A stretch of DNA of 64,000 bases. It comes from Elizabethkingia occulta (GTDB taxonomy: Bacteria; Bacteroidota; Bacteroidia; Flavobacteriales; Weeksellaceae). How positions within the stretch are numbered: the stretch's first letter is position 1; each line of letters begins with the position of its first letter. The position numbers were made by a program, and so were the translations under genes. The stretch is taken from NCBI RefSeq assembly GCF_002023715.1, contig NZ_MAHX01000020.1, forward strand, positions 147,847-211,846, read 5' to 3'. Positions 8,727 to 17,373 of the stretch are shown here, piece by piece. The notes beneath the pieces are model-generated. The model was not told where the DNA came from. It ran no database searches and saw only the letters and a program-made list of their open reading frames with translations.

Positions 8727-9671
8727 TTATGCAGATGCAGCTTGTTTTAAGACTACAAGACCTTCAAAGTTTTTGCGTCTTGCACGTCCTCCAACTCTTA
8801 CAAGGAATGAATAAACATCACCATACATAGTTGGTGAACCGATATCCTCAAATGCTTTGGTTTGACCAATAGCTTTTTCAAGCATATTTTTATTCCATGC
8901 AAAGATTCCCTCGCAATCTGTAGGAGCCACAACGGAACCGTAAGCTTTAAATGATTTATCCTCAGCGAGATTATAAACACTTGATCTTACGAAAATGTTA
9001 AAGCCTTGGCACTTATACATAATTCCTGAACGTCTTTCTGCTTCAGTAACGGCAGCCATATAAGTTGCTGTAATTGCAGATTCAGCAGGAAACATTTGTG
9101 TCGCAGCATCAGGAGTAAGAAGAACATTCATCATTCCTTCATTCCAAGCTTTTTGCTTGATAAGGAAGTTTCTAAGTTTCTGAAGGTCTCCTATTGCATA
9201 AGCTTTTCTTTTTCCTGTAGACCCTGCTAATCCTGAATCAACAGGTGCTCCGGCAGTTTCCAGAATACTGGCTGTTGGCAGTGTTGCATTATCACCGGTC
9301 GGTGATACGATAAAGTTTGTTAACATACCTTCGGCAACTTCTTCAGATAAGTTTTGTACATCCTGATCTAATACACTTCTACGCTTATCATAGGATAATT
9401 CCACTGTTTCAGCATTTGGTATGTATACAGGATCAGTTGTATACTCATCAATTAAATAAAGAACTTGTCCGTCCGTCCTTCTTTTAGGAGTAGCAGGAAC
9501 CTGAGTTCTATTTTTTACTACAGCTGAAGGATCACCAGCTTGTGGAAGGTGAACAATTGTTCCGTTGATAATATTATCAGAAGAAACATCTGCTACCTGT
9601 GTTAGAAAGCTGTTATCTTGCGTTAGTTTTTCTTGGATTGTATCATCCCAAACTTCGATTTCTAATGGCAT
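8727..9671 (-). CDS. Major capsid protein
   Basis: This 314-residue protein directly follows the protease-scaffold gene, the usual order for HK97-fold heads. It begins MPLEIEVWDDTIQEKLTQDN and shows the helix-and-loop pattern of capsid proteins with an E-loop-like segment (TEYTTDP-like region near residue 75) and a C-terminal GDVYSFLVRVGGRARR strand and loop. A hairpin follows the gene. Mu gpT-like and P22/HK97-like capsid families are both possible; the function is secure from context, the subfamily is not. Confidence 0.82.
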   Translation of the reverse strand: MPLEIEVWDDTIQEKLTQDNSFLTQVADVSSDNIINGTIVHLPQAGDPSAVVKNRTQVPATPKRRTDGQVLYLIDEYTTDPVYIPNAETVELSYDKRRSVLDQDVQNLSEEVAEGMLTNFIVSPTGDNATLPTASILETAGAPVDSGLAGSTGKRKAYAIGDLQKLRNFLIKQKAWNEGMMNVLLTPDAATQMFPAESAITATYMAAVTEAERRSGIMYKCQGFNIFVRSSVYNLAEDKSFKAYGSVVAPTDCEGIFAWNKNMLEKAIGQTKAFEDIGSPTMYGDVYSFLVRVGGRARRKNFEGLVVLKQAASA

Positions 9672-9702
9672 TGTTATGAGTTTTTATGGTTATTAATTTT
9701 TG

Positions 9703-10668
9703 TTAGTTTTTTGGCTTTCTACCGTACTTTTCTTCAAATCTCTGCTCGTAGTACTCAGGATGATTTGCTTTCAATGTTGTAAGGTGATTTCCTTTATCAA
9801 GCTGTTCCCAGCTTAATTTTTCGTACTTCTCTGTCGTAGATTTTCCATCGGTGCTTTCGATAGCTTCTTTTACAGTACCTCTCTTTGGTAGGGTGTTTAG
9901 TAAGTCTATACGTTTTTCCAGTGGCAATTCTTCAATAGTAGGAACAGCAGCAGCATCGATTCTACCATCTTTTAATGCCGCAGTCTTTAAACCTTCGTAA
10001 TCAGCCTGAAGCTTGGCATTCTGTTTTGCTTCCAGTGCATCATATTTTGTTTTTAACTCTGTAAACTGAGTTTTTGACGCTGTTAATTGTGATTCTGTCG
10101 CTTTAATAGCAGTTAAGATTGCTTCCTCCGTTGATCCTTCAGGGAGTTGCAAATGCGCAAGTAAGATTTTCATTGTTTTATTGTTTTCAAATGGATTAAC
10201 GGTTTGTAATGAAAGGCAAAGGGATTTGATATCAGCCTCAGAAAGCCTTTCTTCGTTCATATTAAATAATGCGATTGCATTACCGTTGGATGGTACTGCT
10301 ACAATTGAGACTTCAAACAGTACACACTTTTTAAGAATAAGCTTTCCGCCTTCATTGACCAGATCAGCAGGATCGAACATAATTCCCAGTGAACAACCTT
10401 TAAGAGTTCCTGATAATACTTTTCTGACAACTTCTTCACCAGCCGGGTCTTTTGTATCAAATGCAGGACGCATTAAAAGTTTGCCGTCCTTAACTTCGAT
10501 ATCAATCCATTTACCCAATACATCCTTTGTATCATTAGAATGATTATTGAGACAAACCGGATTTGTATCGAATCGGCTTTTTAAATCGATTCCTGCGGTA
10601 TCAACATAGAATCCGTACGAGTTGCGGACTTGTTGATCGTTGGTTATAAATAGCGGAGCTTTATTCAT
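9703..10668 (-). CDS. Prohead protease fused to scaffold (HK97/Mu gpI-like)
   Basis: The N-terminal 150 residues match S78-type prohead proteases: NHSNDTKDVLGKW carries the catalytic His, LKGCSLGIMF the catalytic Ser, and VLFEVSIVAVPSNGNAIALF the conserved end of the domain. The C-terminal part (about residues 165-320) is a coiled coil rich in Lys, Glu and Ala (TELKTKYDALEAKQNAKLQA) and acts as the internal scaffold, cut away during maturation. An ATG at 10668 (MNKAPLFITN) is the better start than an in-frame codon 12 codons upstream. The gene leads the leftward late operon, divergent from the head operon. Confidence 0.88.
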   Translation of the reverse strand: MNKAPLFITNDQQVRNSYGFYVDTAGIDLKSRFDTNPVCLNNHSNDTKDVLGKWIDIEVKDGKLLMRPAFDTKDPAGEEVVRKVLSGTLKGCSLGIMFDPADLVNEGGKLILKKCVLFEVSIVAVPSNGNAIALFNMNEERLSEADIKSLCLSLQTVNPFENNKTMKILLAHLQLPEGSTEEAILTAIKATESQLTASKTQFTELKTKYDALEAKQNAKLQADYEGLKTAALKDGRIDAAAVPTIEELPLEKRIDLLNTLPKRGTVKEAIESTDGKSTTEKYEKLSWEQLDKGNHLTTLKANHPEYYEQRFEEKYGRKPKN

Positions 10669-10741
10669 GGTTATTAGCTTTTTTATTTGCTTTTGTTGAT
10701 GCAAATTTTGCCTGAAAAATCACCGATAAAAAGCTGGCTCC

Positions 10742-10793
10742 GTATGATACCCCAATATCTCGGGTATCATACCCCCGATTAAAGGGTATGATA
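10742..10793. promoter_or_regulatory. Palindromic operator between the two divergent late operons
   Basis: The 187-bp gap between the leftward and rightward late operons holds a perfect 11-bp inverted repeat, GTATGATACCC (10742-10752) and GGGTATCATAC (10762-10772), with a 9-bp spacer. A third half-site, GGGTATGATAG, lies at 10783-10793. Three related half-sites between two divergent late transcripts suggest the binding site of a late-gene activator or repressor. The regulator is not known; the helix-turn-helix-like protein at 17035-17367 is one candidate. Confidence 0.65.
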
Positions 10794-10855
10794 GATCGTC
10801 AGCTTCTCTAAGCCCTTCTATAAAGGGAACTTTGCTACAACTAATAACCAAAACA

Positions 10856-11323
10856 ATGGCAAAGAAAGGACGATTAAGCAAAGATGAACTGCTTGAAAAG
10901 CAGGAACTGGCAAAGCTGATTTACCTTACTGAAGACATTACCCAGAAAGAACTTTCCGAAAGAACCGGAGTAACCGAAAAAACGATATCCAAATGGATTG
11001 AAGAGGAAGGCTGGGCAAAACTTAAAAGGAATATTCCATTAACCCGGGATGAACTTTTGTCTTCATGGTATGATGAATTAGCCGAACTAAAGGAATTTAT
11101 TAAGAAAAAGCCTGTAGGACAACGTTTCGCAGACTTTAAAGAGGCACAATTGAGAAGGTCTTTATTAAAAGATATTGCGGTGCTGGAACAGGATTCAGGA
11201 ATTCACGGCACCGTTGACGTAATGACAGCTTTTTGCCAGTTTTTACGTAGAAGTAATTTGCAAAACGCAAAGGAAATTTCGCATCTGGCAGATGCTTTTA
11301 TTAAATACAAAATCCGGGGGTAA
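10856..11323 (+). CDS. Terminase small subunit-like DNA-binding protein (Mu gp27-like)
   Basis: The protein has 155 residues from the ATG at 10856 (MAKKGRLSKDELLEKQELAK), preferred over an upstream in-frame codon. Residues 25-50 form a helix-turn-helix (DITQKELSERTGVTEKTISK). The rest is helical and charged. As the first gene of the rightward head operon, overlapping the large terminase gene by one base, it is the small terminase subunit that recognises phage DNA for packaging. In Mu-like phages packaging starts near the left end of the integrated genome. Confidence 0.8.
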   Translation: MAKKGRLSKDELLEKQELAKLIYLTEDITQKELSERTGVTEKTISKWIEEEGWAKLKRNIPLTRDELLSSWYDELAELKEFIKKKPVGQRFADFKEAQLRRSLLKDIAVLEQDSGIHGTVDVMTAFCQFLRRSNLQNAKEISHLADAFIKYKIRG

Positions 11324-12840
11324 TGGTCATTAAAAAGAAACTTATTACTACCCGTGAAGAAAGGGAGGCTCTAAGCTTTTGGGATGAGTACTATAAATCA
11401 CTTCAAAATACTGAAGTTGTAGATACTACAGAAACTCCGGAAGAAAAGGAGGATCGTATCAAAAAATTAGAAGCTGATCCTGAAAAATGGTTCAAGTACT
11501 ATTTTGAAAAATATTGTACTGCTGAACCTATGCCTTTTCATAAGCGATCTACTCGCAGGGTATTAGAAAATCCAGAGTGGTATGAGGTTCGACCATGGTC
11601 TCGGGAGCTTTCAAAATCCGGGCGTACTATGATGGAACTATTGTTCCTACACTGTACAGGCAAAAAGAAATTTACATTAATGATTTCTGCCAATAAGGAT
11701 GCAGCCGTACGACTTCTAAAACCTTATAAACTGGCATTTGAGAAAAACCCACGTTTAAGAAACGATTATGGGGATCAGGTCAATTATGGTAACTGGGCAG
11801 AAGACGAATTTGTAACCCGTTCAGGATCGATGTTTATTGCTGTAGGTGCCGGACAAGCTCCCAGAGGTGCAAGAAATGAAGAATTCCGTCCCGATAGTGT
11901 TGTAATGGATGACTTCGATACAGATGAGGATTGCAGAAACCCTGATATCATAGATAAGAAATGGGAATGGTTCGAACAGGCAGTATATGGTACACGTTCA
12001 ATTTCCAATCCTTTGCTTGTCATATTCAATGGAAATATCATTGCAGATTATTGCTGCATTAAAAAGGCGATGGAAATTGCCGATTTCTACGAGATTATAA
12101 ACATTCGGGATAAAAACGGGAAATCTACATGGCCAACGAAGAACACTGAAGCAATGATTGACAGGGTACTGTCTAAAATTTCAGCAGCATCTGCACAAAA
12201 AGAATACTTCAACAATCCTATTGTTCTGGGTAAAGTCTTCAAAAAATTGCACTACGGGAAAGTACAGCCATTGCACAAGTACAAGTATTTGGTAGCATAC
12301 ACCGACCCTTCCTACAAGAAAAACGGAGACTACAAAGCAACCTTTATTATCGGAAAATATAAAGATGAATATCATGTGCTTTGGGTCAGATGCCAGCAAA
12401 CATCAGTATCCAATATGATTGAATGGCAGTTTGAAGCTTTAAAGTTCGTGAATGATAAAAGCGCATTATTCCTATACATAGAATACCCATGGATTGATGA
12501 CACTTTAAAAAGGGAGATTAAGAAAGCCAATAAACGCCACAATCGTGTACTAAATCTAAAAGCAGACGAAAGATCAAAGCCTGATAAATTCTACCGTATA
12601 GAATCGAATCTGGAACCTTTAAACAGTAGTGTGAAGCTGATTTTCGCAGATTATCTGGAAGGTACACCAGATATGAAAACCGTGGAATTCCAATTTTTGG
12701 CACTATCACCTAAAAGCCGTGCAAATGACGATGCACCAGACGCTTGTGAGGGCGGTGTATGGATCATCAATCATAAAAACCTTATACAAACAGCCCCGCC
12801 TTCACATTACAGACCACCAATAAATAAAAAACGATACTAA
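11323..12840 (+). CDS. Terminase large subunit (Mu gp28-like)
   Basis: The 505-residue ATPase-nuclease packages DNA into the prohead. The N-terminal half is the ATPase: LFLHCTGKKKFTLMISANKD, and DSVVMDDFDTDEDCRNPD contains the Walker B acidic residues. The C-terminal RNase H-like nuclease shows Asp-containing strands (KYLVAYTDPSYKKNGDYKAT; LFLYIEYPWIDD; ANDDAPDACEGGVWI), the last being the usual final acidic motif. The classical Walker A lysine is not obvious, as in several Mu-type terminases. It sits between the small subunit and portal genes, in a tightly packed operon. Confidence 0.88.
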   Translation: MVIKKKLITTREEREALSFWDEYYKSLQNTEVVDTTETPEEKEDRIKKLEADPEKWFKYYFEKYCTAEPMPFHKRSTRRVLENPEWYEVRPWSRELSKSGRTMMELLFLHCTGKKKFTLMISANKDAAVRLLKPYKLAFEKNPRLRNDYGDQVNYGNWAEDEFVTRSGSMFIAVGAGQAPRGARNEEFRPDSVVMDDFDTDEDCRNPDIIDKKWEWFEQAVYGTRSISNPLLVIFNGNIIADYCCIKKAMEIADFYEIINIRDKNGKSTWPTKNTEAMIDRVLSKISAASAQKEYFNNPIVLGKVFKKLHYGKVQPLHKYKYLVAYTDPSYKKNGDYKATFIIGKYKDEYHVLWVRCQQTSVSNMIEWQFEALKFVNDKSALFLYIEYPWIDDTLKREIKKANKRHNRVLNLKADERSKPDKFYRIESNLEPLNSSVKLIFADYLEGTPDMKTVEFQFLALSPKSRANDDAPDACEGGVWIINHKNLIQTAPPSHYRPPINKKRY

Positions 12841-12841
12841 A

Positions 12842-13036
12842 ATGGATGAGACTGAAAAAAAAATTATGGAATCTCTTGTTAAAGCCCATAATGATTATGT
12901 AAAACTCTCTTCAACACATCCAAGTGACATCAAAGACTGGACGAATGCCTTACATATACTTCAGGATATTTTAACAAGAAGGATTTTAAGAAGAGATTAC
13001 CCTAAAGACTTTATAACCATAAAAAACAAAAGTTAA
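12842..13036 (+). CDS. Small conserved phage protein
   Basis: A 64-residue soluble helical protein (MDETEKKIMESLVKAHNDYV at the start) sits with one- and two-base gaps between the terminase and the gp36-like gene, so it is clearly part of the head operon. I recognise no family. It might be a small connector or packaging accessory. Confidence 0.65.
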   Translation: MDETEKKIMESLVKAHNDYVKLSSTHPSDIKDWTNALHILQDILTRRILRRDYPKDFITIKNKS

Positions 13037-13038
13037 TT

Positions 13039-13449
13039 ATGAACCAGTTTATTACACCGGATGAACTCCGGACACACGCATACGATGAAGAAATAAAAGC
13101 CATTATCCGGGAAGATGAAACTATTGCACTTGCCAGTATTGATATGGCGATAGAGTTTGCAGAAAGCAAGCTAATGAAAGACTATGATACTGCCGAAATT
13201 TTTGCCAAAAGAGGTGATGACCGAAGCACTTTACTGGTTAAAATCATTAAAGACATTGCAATATGGGAACTAATAGGCTTAGCAAACCCGAGTATTGATT
13301 ATGATGATAAGAAATTGCGGTATGAGGATGCCAAAGGATGGTTAACAGCTGTTTACAAAGGAATGCCTACCAGCTTACCCCGGAAGGAAACCAAAGAAGC
13401 TTCCTCATTTAAATATACTTCTAACCCTAAACGTGAAAATTACTACTAG
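13039..13449 (+). CDS. DUF1320 / Mu gp36-like head-completion protein
   Basis: The 136-residue protein begins MNQFITPDELRTHAYDEEIK and continues with a helical core (IDMAIEFAESKLMKDYDTAE; LLVKIIKDIAIWELIGLANP). This matches the DUF1320 family, represented by Mu gp36, which has a gp6-like connector fold and probably seals the portal as a head-tail joining protein. It lies directly in front of the portal gene with a two-base gap. Confidence 0.78.
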   Translation: MNQFITPDELRTHAYDEEIKAIIREDETIALASIDMAIEFAESKLMKDYDTAEIFAKRGDDRSTLLVKIIKDIAIWELIGLANPSIDYDDKKLRYEDAKGWLTAVYKGMPTSLPRKETKEASSFKYTSNPKRENYY

Positions 13450-13451
13450 TC

Positions 13452-14732
13452 ATGGAAGAAACAAAAATCGGCTTTGAAACATTAGCAGCTAAAGCCAAAG
13501 ACAGTAATGCCGGAAAGAATATAAAAATCAGTCAGGTTCTCGTCGTACAACCTCCAAAACGGGATTCAACAGATGTGGTAAAATGGCGAAGTGCAATAAA
13601 ATCGGCAGATAAAGGAAAACGAAGCCCGCTAACATTACTCATTAATGATTTATTGCTAGATCCGGTTATGGCTGATGCACTAGACCGTAGAATTAGAAAA
13701 ATAACAAACCATGATATTGTTTTTCTGAGTGATGGTGATGAGATAGATGAAATGTTCGACTTAATAGACAGTTTGAAATTTGAAGAACTATTGCAGGAAT
13801 TGATTTTATCCAAAGCTTATGGGAAATCTGTTGTAGAACTTGCTTTCAATCCTGCTTTTGATATCTATTCGGTACCTAGACAAAATTTAGATACCAAAAG
13901 AAAAGTAATATTAAAGGACGTTTCCCAAGATGATGGTATTTCTTATGAAAACGATGATTTTATTTTAAACATCGGAAAGGATGATGATTTAGGTTTTTTA
14001 ACCAGAGTTGCACCGTATGTTATATTCAAAAGAAATGGGGGCGCTGATTATGCACAATTCTGTGAGCTGTTTGGCATTCCAATTCTTGCGGGGCTTTATG
14101 ATCCGGAGGATGAAAACGCCCGCACAGAAATGGAGGATTCAATGACAAAACGAGGTGCAGGAGGTTCCATTGTTATGAGTAAAAATAGCGATATCAAACC
14201 TATAAGCAGCGGAGAAGGAAAATCCGCAGTACATGATACTTTTCTTTCTTGGCTTGATGAACAAATATTGATTGGTATTATCGGGCAGACAATGACCACA
14301 AAAAATGGTTCCAGTCTATCACAATCACAGGTACACCAGAAAACAGAAGAAGAAATTGCAGAAAGTGACCGCCGTTTTGTACAGCGATATTTGAATACTT
14401 ATTTTGTGCCAATACTTGAAAAAAGAGGCTATCCGGTAAAAGCAGGGTTTTTCAAATTCTTGGATAAAGACGATACACCGCTGAAAGACAAACTAGATAT
14501 CGCTTTGAAGGTAGATGAAAAAACCGCAGAAGGTGTTGACGATGAATACTTCTATACCACATTCGGTCTACCAAAAGGCAATAAAACCAATACAAAAGAA
14601 TCGAATCCAAGTAAGGAAGAAGTACCTACGGATCAGCCTCCAAAGGGTGAAAAGAAGCCTAAAAAAGTTGATGCCAAAGGCTTATCCCTATATGACAAGG
14701 TATTAAATTTTTTCGGGGACGCTCCTCGGTAG
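13452..14732 (+). CDS. Portal protein (DUF935, Mu gp29-like)
   Basis: The 426-residue protein matches the DUF935 portal family: LNIGKDDDLGFLTRVAPYVIF-type central segment, AQFCELFGIPILAGLYDPED, and a C-terminal SSLSQSQVHQKTEEEIAESD region, followed by a Lys/Pro/Glu-rich linker. Portals form the dodecameric DNA gate at one capsid vertex. The stop lies at 14730-14732. Shortly before it, at 14705-14714, the codons TTA AAT TTT TTC form two overlapping -1 slippery heptamers, and the -1 frame leads straight into the MuF gene. Confidence 0.9.
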   Translation: MEETKIGFETLAAKAKDSNAGKNIKISQVLVVQPPKRDSTDVVKWRSAIKSADKGKRSPLTLLINDLLLDPVMADALDRRIRKITNHDIVFLSDGDEIDEMFDLIDSLKFEELLQELILSKAYGKSVVELAFNPAFDIYSVPRQNLDTKRKVILKDVSQDDGISYENDDFILNIGKDDDLGFLTRVAPYVIFKRNGGADYAQFCELFGIPILAGLYDPEDENARTEMEDSMTKRGAGGSIVMSKNSDIKPISSGEGKSAVHDTFLSWLDEQILIGIIGQTMTTKNGSSLSQSQVHQKTEEEIAESDRRFVQRYLNTYFVPILEKRGYPVKAGFFKFLDKDDTPLKDKLDIALKVDEKTAEGVDDEYFYTTFGLPKGNKTNTKESNPSKEEVPTDQPPKGEKKPKKVDAKGLSLYDKVLNFFGDAPR

Positions 14733-16021
14733 ATTACTATCTATACGAGGAGCTGGACTGGCAGCGTCTTGAAAATGAGTACAAGCATATTTGTAGCCAT
14801 GGACACCAGCTTTCACATAAACCACAGCCAGATTGGGCGGATTTATTGGCAGATGAATGGATAAAGGCTTTAGAGGACATATATCGCAATAAAGGCAATG
14901 ACGGAAGTATCAATAAGCCTATTGTTACTAAAACTACTCAGGAACTGGTAAAACCAATAGATAACGTATTCGGGCAAAAGATTGATTATGATACTCCCGA
15001 TTATGTTATGCGGGAAATGCTGAAAAAAAACGTCTGGAAATTTGCTGTAGCAAAAAATTACAATGATTGTGTCAGACTTTCAAATCTGATTTTGCGCCCT
15101 GATGGAAGCCTTCGCCCATGGAACGAATTTAAAAGAGAAGCTCAGTTAATCGTAGGAACCTCAAACCGTTATTTAAGAACAGAATATGATACTATTGTAG
15201 CATCAGCACAAATGAGCCGTTTATGGCAAGAAATACAAAGAGATAAACATATATTCCCATTTGTGCAATTTGATGTCGTAATGGACGATCACACAAGCGA
15301 AATATGCAGTCCGCTCCATAATGTCATAATGTCTGTTGATGATAAAAGGTTAATATACTTTTTCCCGCCGAATCACTTTAACTGCCGGACAACTATCAGA
15401 AAATTAAGAACGGGAATACCCACCGAAGATGTAGAATTACCAGAAATACCGGAAGCTTTTCAAAATAACGTAGCCGTGAGCGGTGAAATATTCACAGATA
15501 AGAATGCTTATATCGAAAATACCCCTAAAAAGGTACTGTCAATATCCGAAGAATTTGCAAAGCGTTGGCAGAACTATGAAAAGCTGCTAAAGGATAAAAA
15601 CTATCAGGAAGTACACTTTGGAAAATCCGGAGGAATGAAAGCTACTCACATAGGGCATAACTTCAATAAGAATACCGGAAAATACGAAAAAGAGGTTCAG
15701 GATCTTTTTTATGAAAAAGGTGATGAAATAATACTAACCAATGAAAGGTCTGATATCCCGGGTAAAAAAGTAGATGGCTTGTTAAATGGGAAAACATTTG
15801 ACATCAGTACAATTATAGGAACAGGAAAGAATACTATAAAAAGGGCTTTGAATCATAGTAAAGATAAAAATGCGCAGATAGCTATCCTTTATTTCCCTAA
15901 CAAAGAAATGTTTAATCTGGCATGGTTACAAAACTCTATTAAAATGTATAATGGTCAGACATCATATAGGTTTGAGCAGATTATTTATGTCGTAAACGGG
16001 CAGATTGTATACATACAATAA
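14696..16021 (+). CDS. MuF head morphogenesis protein with C-terminal CdiA-like toxin domain
   Basis: The frame is open from 14696. The first usual start codon is TTG at 14846 (391 residues), but the 45 codons before it also read like protein (YYLYEELDWQRLENEYKHIC), so the true entry is probably upstream, perhaps by frameshift from the portal gene. Counting from TTG, residues 80-200 form the MuF/SPP1-gp7 domain with the typical DDHTSEICSPLHN and PPNHFNCRTTIRKL motifs. Residues 250-391 are a separate domain (IPGKKVDGLLNGKTFDISTI; GTGKNTIKRALNHSK) similar to the CdiA C-terminal tRNase group, though the expected E-x-K triad is not clear. MuF-toxin fusions in temperate phages are a described class. 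No immunity gene was recognised next door. Confidence 0.8.
   Translation, partial: QGIKFFRGRSSVDYYLYEELDWQRLENEYKHICSHGHQLSHKPQPDWADLLADEWIKALEDIYRNKGNDGSINKPIVTKTTQELVKPIDNVFGQKIDYDTPDYVMREMLKKNVWKFAVAKNYNDCVRLSNLILRPDGSLRPWNEFKREAQLIVGTSNRYLRTEYDTIVASAQMSRLWQEIQRDKHIFPFVQFDVVMDDHTSEICSPLHNVIMSVDDKRLIYFFPPNHFNCRTTIRKLRTGIPTEDVELPEIPEAFQNNVAVSGEIFTDKNAYIENTPKKVLSISEEFAKRWQNYEKLLKDKNYQEVHFGKSGGMKATHIGHNFNKNTGKYEKEVQDLFYEKGDEIILTNERSDIPGKKVDGLLNGKTFDISTIIGTGKNTIKRALNHSKDKNAQIAILYFPNKEMFNLAWLQNSIKMYNGQTSYRFEQIIYVVNGQIVYIQ
14705..14714 (+). promoter_or_regulatory. Candidate -1 ribosomal frameshift site, portal to MuF
   Basis: The bases AAATTTTTTC give two overlapping heptamers of the X XXY YYZ form in the portal frame: A AAT TTT (14705-14711) and T TTT TTC (14708-14714). 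The -1 frame opens at 14696 and runs to 16021 as the MuF gene, with no ATG at all before its first recognisable domain. A sequencing error in the six-T run would give the same picture. Confidence 0.5.
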
Positions 16022-16022
16022 A

Positions 16023-16049
16023 AAAACCACCCTTTTACAGAGTGGTTTT
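16023..16049 (+). terminator. Hairpin after the MuF-toxin gene
   Basis: AAAACCAC (16023-16030) and GTGGTTTT (16042-16049) form an 8-bp stem followed by a short T run and TTAA. It lies between the MuF-toxin stop and the gpG-like gene and looks like a weak terminator or an mRNA processing site. Confidence 0.5.
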
Positions 16050-16118
16050 AAGCACAATGAGCAGCCGAACTGGTCTCTTTGTTTCACAAATATACAAAAC
16101 TTTTTGAATATCAAGCAA

Positions 16119-16652
16119 ATGGCAAAGAATTTAGGTGAATTATTATTAAAGAAAAGAGATGCACTAGCACAGACATTTCGTGACCTCCCCGCAATAGTGG
16201 GTAATGAAGTTATAAACTTTACATTGGAAAACTTTGAAAAACAAGGTTGGCAGGGTAATTCTTTTGAACCATGGGAGAAAAGAAAGAATCCTACATCATG
16301 GGGCAAAGAGGATGATACAGGACGAGCTTTATTAGTAAAAACAGGTAAACTGAAACGAAGTATTAGAATTTTAGCCATTCATCAGGATAAAGTTTCTATT
16401 GGAGTAGGTGGCGCAGATGTTCCCTATGCTAAAGCTCATAATGAAGGATTCAAAGGAACAGTAACCCAGAACGTAAGCGAACACACCAGAAGAGACAAGA
16501 ACCTCAAAAATATTAAGGTTTCTGCCTTTAAAAGAACTATTAAACAAAATATACCGAAACGGAAGTTTATAGGATCAGCTGAAGAATCTTCAGTACTAAA
16601 TGATCGGATAAAAAAAGTCTGTATCGATGAAATTAAAAATGCCATGAAATAA
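16119..16652 (+). CDS. Virion morphogenesis protein (Mu gpG-like / phage_tail_S)
   Basis: From the ATG at 16119 (MAKNLGELLLKKRDALAQTF) the protein has 177 residues; an upstream in-frame extension crosses the hairpin and is not used. It shows the family signature LLVKTGKLKRSIRI, VSIGVGGADVPYAKAHNEGF, a basic stretch with VSEHTRRDKNLKN, and the end IPKRKFIGSAEES. The family (phage virion morphogenesis, Mu gpG) helps in head completion or tail joining. It follows the MuF gene just as G follows F in Mu. Confidence 0.87.
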   Translation: MAKNLGELLLKKRDALAQTFRDLPAIVGNEVINFTLENFEKQGWQGNSFEPWEKRKNPTSWGKEDDTGRALLVKTGKLKRSIRILAIHQDKVSIGVGGADVPYAKAHNEGFKGTVTQNVSEHTRRDKNLKNIKVSAFKRTIKQNIPKRKFIGSAEESSVLNDRIKKVCIDEIKNAMK

Positions 16653-16673
16653 CCTTTAAAAACTATTTAAACA

Positions 16674-17108
16674 ATGGAAAAACTGTATTTAAAAATCGTA
16701 GAATTATTGGGAGCGATTCCAGAGATAAAGTATATCGATCTGGATTCCGGACAACTTCAGGAAGAAAAACCACCATTGGCTTATCCCGCGGTTTTAGTAC
16801 GTATTAATGAGAACAGAGAAGATGTAGACAATGTATTTCAAATTGTAACAGGAAATATTCAGCTATTAGTAATTGACAAAACATTTTCCGAAACAAATAG
16901 CATTACACCTGAAGCAGTCCGAAAAAAAGGACTTGGGTATATGACACTTAACACTAAAATCTATAATATTTTACAAGGTTATGAGGATTCGGAGTTTAGA
17001 AGCTTTACCAATACCGCTAAAACGGATCAGCAACTTAGAAAAGGTTTAAAGACGATTGCACAGCAATGGACAACGTCTTGGCGGGAGAGTATGTATAATT
17101 CCAACTAA
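16674..17108 (+). CDS. Tail terminator/completion-like protein
   Basis: The 144-residue protein starts MEKLYLKIVELLGAIPEIKY and is alpha/beta, with PAVLVRINENREDVDNVFQI and IQLLVIDKTF strands, the pattern of small tail-completion proteins (Mu gp37 or lambda U type). It is the last gene of the rightward head operon, 21 bases after the gpG-like gene. Its end overlaps the opposite-strand gene at 17035-17367 by 74 bases. The call is from fold pattern and place. Confidence 0.55.
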   Translation: MEKLYLKIVELLGAIPEIKYIDLDSGQLQEEKPPLAYPAVLVRINENREDVDNVFQIVTGNIQLLVIDKTFSETNSITPEAVRKKGLGYMTLNTKIYNILQGYEDSEFRSFTNTAKTDQQLRKGLKTIAQQWTTSWRESMYNSN

Positions 17109-17367
17109 AAAACGGGAATCTGGATTTTAACTGTTGTACAGATACCTGATTCCTTTCAAGTTCTGAAATAATGTCGCCGCATTCTGAGATCAAATCACAG
17201 ATGCGGCTTTCTGATATGTCGAATTCCTGTTCTAATTCGCTAAGACAACGAGAGAAGTTAAGTCCTAAAAGACAGCTGTACCAATAAAAACGAGCCGCTA
17301 ATTTGTTGTTGCGATTTTGGATTAAGAACGGGCTGCGACCCTTTGATATGTTAGTAACACTTGACAT
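17035..17367 (-). CDS. Small helix-turn-helix-like protein, possible phage regulator
   Basis: The 110-residue product begins MSSVTNISKGRSPFLIQNRN; the ATG at 17367 is chosen because an in-frame extension reaches into a terminator hairpin. Its core (LAARFYWYSCLLGLNFSRCL; LEQEFDISESRICDLI) resembles short Bacteroidota proteins with a KGRSP...LIxxRN start and a helix-turn-helix, sometimes labelled transposase but too short for one. Sitting where the middle and late regions meet, it could be the late-gene activator, like Mor or C in Mu. It overlaps the convergent tail-completion gene by 74 bases. Function is inferred. Confidence 0.55.
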   Translation of the reverse strand: MSSVTNISKGRSPFLIQNRNNKLAARFYWYSCLLGLNFSRCLSELEQEFDISESRICDLISECGDIISELERNQVSVQQLKSRFPFFSWNYTYSPAKTLSIAVQSSLNLF

Positions 17368-17373
17368 TACTAC

